Shown here: positions 58,718 through 64,000 of the stretch, in pieces | Layout of the letters: every line of letters begins with the position of its first letter | How positions within the stretch are numbered: position 1 is the stretch's first letter | From: Bog-950 sp964493695 | Lineage (GTDB): Bacteria > Bacteroidota > Bacteroidia > Chitinophagales > LD1 | NCBI GenBank assembly: GCA_964493695.1 | Contig: CAZBPG010000001.1 | Span: 62,001-126,000 of the forward strand | DNA length: 64,000 nt | Direction: 5' to 3' | Notes under the pieces: generated by a model | The model's database searches: none | Seen by the model: only the letters and a program-made list of their open reading frames with translations | What the model was told of the DNA's origin: nothing | Made by a program: the position numbers and the translations under genes

Positions 58718-60687
58718 TGAGAGAACGACCATCGACCATTGACCATCGGCAAGGCAAACAAGTAAATTTTGCACGCCCGGCAAGGGCGGGTGTTATTTTT
58801 ATATGGTTAATCGTCTTTGGTCAGTCGTCCTTTGCTCAGCCTAAAGAAACTCCGCTCATTACGTTCCGCCAAAAACTGCTCCGCGAAAAGCATAACGATA
58901 ACGTGGAGAAAATAGATTCGTTTGCTAAGCTTCACTTAATGATTGCCGGCAACATCTACCAAACCGAAAAACATGCGGCTTACGCGTATGATAAAGCCAC
59001 CGGTAAATACGATTACAAAAGCGAGTTAAAATACATCCAGCCGATACTCAACCTGGGCGATGTTACCATTGCCAATCTCAAAACCTCTTTCAGCAACAGC
59101 ACAAAAAACATGTTCTCCTCGCCCGATGAATTCGGGCTGGCACTGAAATATTCCGGAGTAAATGTGGCGCTCCATGCCAACGTGCATACTGCCAACATCA
59201 GCAAGGCCAATTTAAAACGCACACACGAAGTGCTTGATGGATATGATGTTTATCACACCGGTGCTTTCATGGATAACATTCAGCGCAACGGCAACTATCC
59301 GCTTATCGTCAACAAAAAGGGTTTTCGGATTGCCGTGCTCAATTACACCAACCTCACTTCGCGCCCTTCCGTTTCGCGCGATTTTGTCATCAACGAAATT
59401 GACAAAACCACTATTGATAAGGATATGCGCCTCACACACGCCTACAAACCGGATTTTACCATCGTTTATTTCGACTGGGGCGCGAACATGCAGGACATTC
59501 CCTCCTATGCTCAACAGGAATTGGCGCAATACGTTTTTCAAGCTGGAGCCAACTTAGTGGTGGGCACACACCCCAATACCCCGATGCGCATTGATATGAT
59601 GAACTACAGTTATAATGGCGAACTGCGCGAGGGCATCATTGCTTATTCTCTCGGAAACCTCATCAGCAGCAACGAAGAAATACGCAACCGCAACGGCTAT
59701 GTGATTGATATGGAGATTCAGAAAAACAATTTTACCACCGAAACCCGTGTAAGCGATTGGGGGGTGATACCCGTTTATAATTATTACGATACTACTTCCG
59801 TACGCGGAAAAACCAGCCTGTTCGTTGTGCCTTGCGCTAACGTAGAAAGCGGAGATATTTTGCCCAACCTCGCATACATTGAAAAGCGAAGGGCAGTGAA
59901 TAGTGCGTATGAAGTGCGAAAACTGCTGGGCAACGTAGCCGATGAAATTCAATACAACCTGAACGAACTGATTGTAAACAATGTGGAGGAAAGCATAAAT
60001 ATTACCAATGCTTCGCTTAACAACAAATACAATCCAAAGCGCGAAGAAGAAGTAAGCCCAAGCGATGCACCCGAACTGCCGGTAGCAACTACCGGCTCTG
60101 ATAATCCCCCTTCACTGGCATTGCTTTACGAACAACCTGCAGAAACAAAAACCACCACACCGGTTGTTACAAAAGCGGAAAAGAAAAGCGAAAAAGAAAC
60201 CTCGTATTTAACTCAACGGAAAAAAGCAGAGGCGGTTATGGAAGCGCCAATAATTCCCAAAGAGCCGGTTGCTGAAATTTCAACGGAAAAAGTTTCGGAA
60301 AGCGATAACCCAAAAGAGGAAGTGTTAAACCCGAAAGCAAGCAGTGTGGAAGTTTCTTCGCATGAGGCAACAAAAATTTCCACCGGTGCAAATGGCGGCC
60401 TCACAGGAAATGTAGAAATGACCAAGGCAAAAAATTTGGAGTTACAGGTTGATACGTTTTACCGCATTCAGTTCTATGCGCTTAAAACTTTTATCCCGCT
60501 GGATACTAATTACTATACCCACCTGAAAGGTTACGAGGTGCGGGTAGAAGAGGGTTTATATAAATACATGCTGGGCATGTACAGAAGTTTTAAGGAGTGT
60601 GAAACATACTGGAAAAGCCAGATACAGCCGCGCTACAAACAAAGCTTTATAGTTAAATTTATCGATGGAAAAAGAGTGGTAAGATGA
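58714..60687 (+). CDS. CapA-like metallophosphatase with SPOR C-terminal domain
   Basis: 657 residues. The signal peptide ends SSFAQ (about residue 43); its preceding codons include cgaccat heptamers (58726-58748). The CapA/PGA_cap domain spans about 65-385: LHLMIAGNIYQTEKH, GDVTIANLKTSFSN, LHANVHTAN, DWGANMQDIPS, GTHPNTPMRIDMM and YSLGNLISSNE. A low-complexity linker (about 440-580) leads to a SPOR-type domain (YRIQFYALKTFIPLDTN ... QSFIVKFIDGKRV) that binds peptidoglycan. It probably acts at the cell wall during capsule or envelope handling. Confidence 0.85.
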   Translation: MMRERPSTIDHRQGKQVNFARPARAGVIFIWLIVFGQSSFAQPKETPLITFRQKLLREKHNDNVEKIDSFAKLHLMIAGNIYQTEKHAAYAYDKATGKYDYKSELKYIQPILNLGDVTIANLKTSFSNSTKNMFSSPDEFGLALKYSGVNVALHANVHTANISKANLKRTHEVLDGYDVYHTGAFMDNIQRNGNYPLIVNKKGFRIAVLNYTNLTSRPSVSRDFVINEIDKTTIDKDMRLTHAYKPDFTIVYFDWGANMQDIPSYAQQELAQYVFQAGANLVVGTHPNTPMRIDMMNYSYNGELREGIIAYSLGNLISSNEEIRNRNGYVIDMEIQKNNFTTETRVSDWGVIPVYNYYDTTSVRGKTSLFVVPCANVESGDILPNLAYIEKRRAVNSAYEVRKLLGNVADEIQYNLNELIVNNVEESINITNASLNNKYNPKREEEVSPSDAPELPVATTGSDNPPSLALLYEQPAETKTTTPVVTKAEKKSEKETSYLTQRKKAEAVMEAPIIPKEPVAEISTEKVSESDNPKEEVLNPKASSVEVSSHEATKISTGANGGLTGNVEMTKAKNLELQVDTFYRIQFYALKTFIPLDTNYYTHLKGYEVRVEEGLYKYMLGMYRSFKECETYWKSQIQPRYKQSFIVKFIDGKRVVR

Positions 60688-61400
60688 ACCTTGCTGTTGA
60701 CATCGGAAACACACAGGTAAAATTCGGCTTGTTCGAAAAGGACGAAGCGGTTGAATTTGGCTTTGGCGAAACTGCGCTGAAAGAACTTCTTTCCCGTCAC
60801 AAGATTGATAATGCTATTCTTTCTAAAACCGGTTCAAACGATAGTATAGAGCGCAAACTGAACGGGGAAAATATCCGCACCTTTTTTCTTTCCACCGGGC
60901 TAAAGCTTCCGGTAAAAATTCTTTACAAAACACCTGAAACACTCGGGGCAGACCGGATTGCCGGAAGCACAGCTGCCTGTTTTCTATACCCTGAAAAAAA
61001 TGTGCTGAAAATTGATTTCGGCACTTGTATCACTTACGATTTTGTAAACGAAAAGGCGGAATATCTCGGGGGCTCTATTGCCCCTGGCATGATGATGCGG
61101 TTTAAATCGCTGCACAATTACACGGCTAAACTGCCTTTAGTTGATCCTATGCAGTTTACTTCTTTCGAGTTAACCGGCACCGACACCTCCACTTCCATTT
61201 TAAGCGGGGTGGTGAACGGAATAAAAGAAGAGGTGGCCGGCATAATAAAAGAATACGAATTGCGTTTTGGAAACCTCACAGTTGTAGCTACCGGTGGCGA
61301 TGCCCTCTTATTTGTTACTCTGCTCAAATGTGAGATATTTGCCCGCCCTAATTTAGTGCTGGAGGGTTTGAACCGTATTTTGAATTACAATCTCGAATGA
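60684..61400 (+). CDS. coaX: type III pantothenate kinase
   Basis: 238 residues. Family motifs: MNLAVDIGNTQVKFGLFE (1-18), TPETLGADRIAGSTAACF (near 84-101; LGADR is diagnostic), KIDFGTCITYDFVNEKAEYLGGSIAPGMMM (near 110-139) and VVATGGDALLF near 205. It phosphorylates pantothenate in CoA synthesis in the cytosol. The start is in ATGA overlap with the capA stop, and its stop overlaps the next gene likewise. Confidence 0.93.
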   Translation: MNLAVDIGNTQVKFGLFEKDEAVEFGFGETALKELLSRHKIDNAILSKTGSNDSIERKLNGENIRTFFLSTGLKLPVKILYKTPETLGADRIAGSTAACFLYPEKNVLKIDFGTCITYDFVNEKAEYLGGSIAPGMMMRFKSLHNYTAKLPLVDPMQFTSFELTGTDTSTSILSGVVNGIKEEVAGIIKEYELRFGNLTVVATGGDALLFVTLLKCEIFARPNLVLEGLNRILNYNLE

Positions 61401-62725
61401 AAAAACAAGTTGGCAGTTGGCAGTTAGCGGTTGGCAGAGTAATCGCCCTTGTTGTGTGTCTTTTGCTGCTCGATAGTCAACTCTCAATAGGCCAGGCATC
61501 TTCTCCATATTCCCGGTTTGGCCTGGGCTATATTCACTCTCCGGTTTTTTCGGGCAATAAAGCCATGGGCGAGGTGGCAGCCCCTTACGCCAGCGGAGCA
61601 AACATCAATTTCGCCAATCCGGCTTCGTATGCTTCGCTTACGCGCACTACTATCGAAATTGGAATGAATGTAGAAGGCGCAAAAATCTATGCGCGGGATT
61701 CCAACTACACCGCTACACAGGCAGGCATTAACCATTTTGCGCTGGCTTTTGTGCCTGCGCCTAAGCGAAATAACTATGCTATCAGCATCGGCTTGCTTCC
61801 TTACTCGCACATCAACTATACCTTCATTCAGAATTTTAATGACTCTGCACTTGGCCCGTTTCGTCAGATATACGGTGGCAAGGGTTCTTTGTACCAGGTG
61901 TATGCAGGCGGTGCTTATAAAGTGAAAGGTTTTTCTATCGGTGCAAATCTCGGATTCCTCTTCGGTAAGTTAGATTATCAAAAGACCATCACTTTCCCTG
62001 ATTCGCTTTATGCAAACACCACGCGTAACATCACCAGCATGAATGTGAAAAGTTTTGTTTACACGGTTGGCGTACAATATCAGCGGCTGATTTTTCACAG
62101 CAGTAACGACCCCGATGCGCGGACAGATATCTTCATGACTCTGGGGGCTTATGGTTCGGGCGGAATGAAAATGCAGGCAAAACTTTCCAACTATTGGGAC
62201 CGGTACACTATTGACCCTCTGCTGGGAGTTCTGGCAGATACGGTAGCGGCTAATTTCAATCAAAAAGCAAGCGTGAATCTTCCATTTAACATCGGGGCCG
62301 GTGTAATGTTCGGCAACGAACGCTACTGGATGCTGGGAACCGACTTCAAGTTTATGAACTGGGAAAAGTATTCTTCTCCGTTGAACAACGGCAATTTGAG
62401 CAATAGCTGGAGAATTTCGTTTGGCGGACAGATAACACCGAAGTTTGATGAAGTAGACAAGAAAAAGTATTTAAGCAAAGTGCAGTACCGTGCCGGAGTT
62501 TATTATGGCAAAAGCGAAGTTAATTTCAATGGAAACCAGTTGAGTGAAGTGGGCGGAACTATAGGATTAGGATTTCCGTTTAAATCAGTGGCCCGCTTAA
62601 ACCTTACCGGTGATTTTGGTTCGCGTGGCGGAAGCGATAAAACAACTATCCGCGAAACCTATTATCGCATTACCTTCGGCTTTGTGTTAAACGATATCTG
62701 GTTTATCAAACGCAAATTCGATTAA
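61397..62725 (+). CDS. outer membrane protein associated with coaX and lptC
   Basis: 442 residues with a signal peptide ending LSIGQ near 35; its DNA contains the heptamer ttggcag four times (61410-61437). The mature protein starts SSPYSRFGLGYIHSPVFSGNKAMGEVA, as in PorV/FadL-like long-barrel proteins, and ends in a beta-rich barrel (VARLNLTGDFG, YRITFGFVLNDIWFIKRKFD). Bacteroidota regularly encode this protein between coaX and lptC. Function unknown; probably outer membrane located. Confidence 0.82.
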   Translation: MKKQVGSWQLAVGRVIALVVCLLLLDSQLSIGQASSPYSRFGLGYIHSPVFSGNKAMGEVAAPYASGANINFANPASYASLTRTTIEIGMNVEGAKIYARDSNYTATQAGINHFALAFVPAPKRNNYAISIGLLPYSHINYTFIQNFNDSALGPFRQIYGGKGSLYQVYAGGAYKVKGFSIGANLGFLFGKLDYQKTITFPDSLYANTTRNITSMNVKSFVYTVGVQYQRLIFHSSNDPDARTDIFMTLGAYGSGGMKMQAKLSNYWDRYTIDPLLGVLADTVAANFNQKASVNLPFNIGAGVMFGNERYWMLGTDFKFMNWEKYSSPLNNGNLSNSWRISFGGQITPKFDEVDKKKYLSKVQYRAGVYYGKSEVNFNGNQLSEVGGTIGLGFPFKSVARLNLTGDFGSRGGSDKTTIRETYYRITFGFVLNDIWFIKRKFD

Positions 62726-62726
62726 G

Positions 62727-63329
62727 GTGAAAGCCCAAAGCTCAAAGCCCAAAGCCCAAATAAAACCCGTTTCGCGTTTTTTATTTTGCTTTTGCCTTTT
62801 GCCTTTTGCGCTTTGCCTTTTACTCTCCTCCTGCAAAAACTCTCTTGAAGAAGCCAGGCTGATTGTATCGCGCGCTAACGTGAATATTGAAAAGGGCAAA
62901 GATGTAGAAATCAATTATTCGGATAATGGGGTGGTGCGCATTAAAGCATCGGGCCCTACGGCTACCCGGTTTAATTCCGAAAAACCTTACCTCGAATTTT
63001 CGGACGGCATAAAGATTCTCTTTTACAATGCTGCTCACCAAATAGAAAGCACGCTCACCGCAAAACATGCTACTGCGGTAGAAAACAGCCATTCCATGAC
63101 GGCCCGCGACAGTGTGGTGGTGGTAAACGACAAAGGCGATGTATTGAACACGGATGAGTTGATTTGGGATGAGGAGAAAAAAATAATTTACAGCAACTCG
63201 TTTGTAAAAATCTCTACTGACGATGAAATTATTTACGGTAACGGCATGATTGCCAACGAAAATTTTTCCGACTACACCATTAAGCACATTACCGGAAAGA
63301 TTAAAGTGAAAACAAGTGAGCTGGAGTAG
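62727..63329 (+). CDS. lptC: LptC-like LPS export protein
   Basis: 200 residues from GTG 62727 (VKAQSSKPKA). The signal region ends LLLSSC (lipoprotein-like); its DNA consists of heptamers aaagccc (62730-62757) and ttttgcc (62784-62822). The body has the LptC/OstA-like beta-jellyroll repeat: YLEFSDGIKILFYN, STLTAKHATAVENSHSMTARDSVVVVND, LNTDELIWDEEKKIIYSNSFVKI (YSNSFV motif), YGNGMIANENFSDYTIKHITG. It carries LPS from the LptB2FG complex across the periplasm. Starts 1 bp after the upstream stop; no ATG option. Confidence 0.9.
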   Translation: MKAQSSKPKAQIKPVSRFLFCFCLLPFALCLLLSSCKNSLEEARLIVSRANVNIEKGKDVEINYSDNGVVRIKASGPTATRFNSEKPYLEFSDGIKILFYNAAHQIESTLTAKHATAVENSHSMTARDSVVVVNDKGDVLNTDELIWDEEKKIIYSNSFVKISTDDEIIYGNGMIANENFSDYTIKHITGKIKVKTSELE

Positions 63330-63372
63330 GGCAGATTACAAGTCTACAACTGCCTATTAGTTCCGTAGCTGG

Positions 63373-63400
63373 CGCAGGGTCGTCTGCGACAGACCCTGCG
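63373..63400. repeat. hairpin repeat CGCAGGGTC / GACCCTGCG
   Basis: The stem matches the first hairpin inside the glycosidase gene (27781-27808). Here it is intergenic, directly next to the truncated gene remnant at 63406. Confidence 0.85.
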
Positions 63401-63405
63401 GGGAA

Positions 63406-63450
63406 TTAATCGCCCGATTTAATTATACGGTTGTGCAGGTGTATAGCCAT
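63406..63450 (-). pseudogene. remnant of the 148-aa orphan gene N-terminus
   Basis: A 14-codon frame MAIHLHNRIIKSGD ends in TAA at the edge of the hairpin repeat. It aligns with MAIYFHNTLLPSGD of the gene at 28573 at 8 of 14 residues, and lies in the same position relative to a duplicated leader. It looks like a truncated paralogue cut by the hairpin element, although a real short peptide cannot be ruled out. Confidence 0.65.
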
Positions 63451-63533
63451 AGCGTTTTGTTTACAGCCAAGATAAAAACAAAAAAACGGAAGGGTGGGGC
63501 TTTTACTTACTTTTATGAAAAGGGATTTTATGA
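63447..63533. repeat. duplicated divergent leader region, copy 2
   Basis: Nearly identical to 29018-29107 (ttttgtttacagccaagata, gaagggtggggcttttactt, and the start region ttttatgaaaagg), with a short gap. It precedes the partial secreted-protein gene. Confidence 0.85.
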
Positions 63534-64000
63534 GGAAGGTTTGCCTTTTTCTGTTGGTAGGGTTCTTATGGTTGAAGGGCTCTTCTCAACCAGAGAAGAA
63601 GTTTGCTGATTCCACCTCACAATGGACTGTTTTGGCAAGCGGTTGGAGTTTTGACTGGGGGGCTTATCAATACAGACTTTTCTATTCAGTTACAGGAAAT
63701 ACAATTATTAGTAACCGCGAATACCAAGTAATTAGCGAATCTACAGATAATACACGGACAAGATTTATCAGAATGGATTCATTAGGTAGAGTTTGGATGC
63801 TTATCCCTAACGATACATTTGAATACCCGCTTTACGATTTTCAAAAAATTTCGGGAGATACTTTTTATTCTACCGTAGATGAATTTGTTAATTGGAAAGA
63901 TTCCTTGTGTGTTATTGTTGACTCAGTTGATTCCCTGTATTTAGATAAGTGGAGGGCAAGGATGTTTGTACACGGTCAAACATTGCATAATAGCGGTTGT
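63515..64000 (+). CDS. secreted protein, 5' part only (paralogue of the gene at 29089)
   Basis: ATG 63515, or 63530, opens a frame that runs to the window edge (162 codons). It has a signal peptide (FMRKVCLFLLVGFLWLKGSS, ending SSQ near 25) and then WTVLASGWSFDWGAYQYR, NTIISNREYQVIS and DSLGRVWML. The body, with its short repeats and lack of a recognised enzyme motif, resembles the N-terminal part of the secreted protein at 29089, and its start region is a near-copy of that gene's. A C-terminal T9SS domain is expected beyond the edge. Confidence 0.75.
   Translation, partial: MKRDFMRKVCLFLLVGFLWLKGSSQPEKKFADSTSQWTVLASGWSFDWGAYQYRLFYSVTGNTIISNREYQVISESTDNTRTRFIRMDSLGRVWMLIPNDTFEYPLYDFQKISGDTFYSTVDEFVNWKDSLCVIVDSVDSLYLDKWRARMFVHGQTLHNSGC

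Noticed and set aside
1..64000. tRNA, rRNA, insertion sequence or prophage
   Set aside because: No cloverleaf with a GGTTCGA arm outside genes, no transposase or integrase, and no phage structural genes were seen on either strand.

Overview
This is a chromosomal window from a member of the Bacteroidota, probably an environmental lineage near Chitinophagales/Sphingobacteriales; the rank below phylum is inference. The phylum is supported by gliding/type IX secretion genes (gldD, gldE, a secreted protein with a C-terminal PNPS sorting domain), a moxR-DUF58-batAB aerotolerance operon, DUF3078 and DUF4271 proteins, a SusC-like TonB receptor, the mutY-ssb-gldE-gldD order, and promoters of the TTTG-N19-TAnnTTTG type. 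Genes are tightly packed, often with 1-11 bp overlaps. I see no rRNA, tRNA, insertion sequence, prophage or CRISPR array.

Layout: 1-4.25 kb Bat operon (minus strand, running off the left edge); 4.4-5.6 DUF3078 outer membrane protein; 6.3-8.1 ECF sigma factor with an overlapping anti-sigma-like TPR protein; 8.1-10.3 sialidase-fold protein and metallo-beta-lactamase-fold hydrolase; 10.3-15.7 RND efflux operon; 15.75-22.8 phosphoester cluster (two PhoD-like phosphatases around a TonB receptor, an LpxH-like hydrolase, a PI-PLC-like lipoprotein); 22.9-25.8 small genes including ybaB, yajQ and a DUF433/DUF5615 toxin-antitoxin pair; 25.9-28.2 family 3 glycosidase carrying in-frame hairpin repeats; 28.2-30 a 21-bp-period array, an orphan protein and a T9SS-secreted protein; 30-33.2 LpxD-like acyltransferase, RelE-type module and purH; 33.3-38 aldehyde dehydrogenase, ethanolamine-type permease and glutamine synthetase-like enzyme; 38-43 hemD, DUF4271, BamA/TamA-like protein and hemW; 43-46.7 gldD, gldE, ssb, mutY; 46.8-47.3 two more 21-bp-period arrays; 47.4-55.3 M42 peptidase, MNT/HEPN pair, pterin dehydratase, nadE, beta-barrel, lptB, GH3-type adenylating enzyme and polyprenyl synthase; 55.4-57.9 a cytoplasmic PBP-fold protein, a fourth array, an orphan gene and a TauE-like transporter; 58-63.3 an SDR-capA-coaX-OMP-lptC run; and at the right edge a partial secreted protein whose leader duplicates the one at 29 kb.

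The gene content is mostly envelope biogenesis (lptB, lptC, LpxD-like, LpxH-like, BamA-like, RND), secretion/gliding, and nutrient scavenging. The unusual content is the repeat biology. Four intergenic arrays have a 21-bp period with degenerate sequence; one is built of 42-bp units carrying a hairpin. Heptanucleotide tandem repeats (7 = 21/3) make up the 5' ends of several secreted-protein genes and are inserted in frame inside nadE, purH and hemW. Hairpin repeats interrupt the family 3 glycosidase. The palindrome ACCGGT is strongly over-represented (19 copies hand-counted in the first 10 kb). hemD appears to be joined to a lysine-rich tail across a 10-A homopolymer that puts the two parts out of frame.
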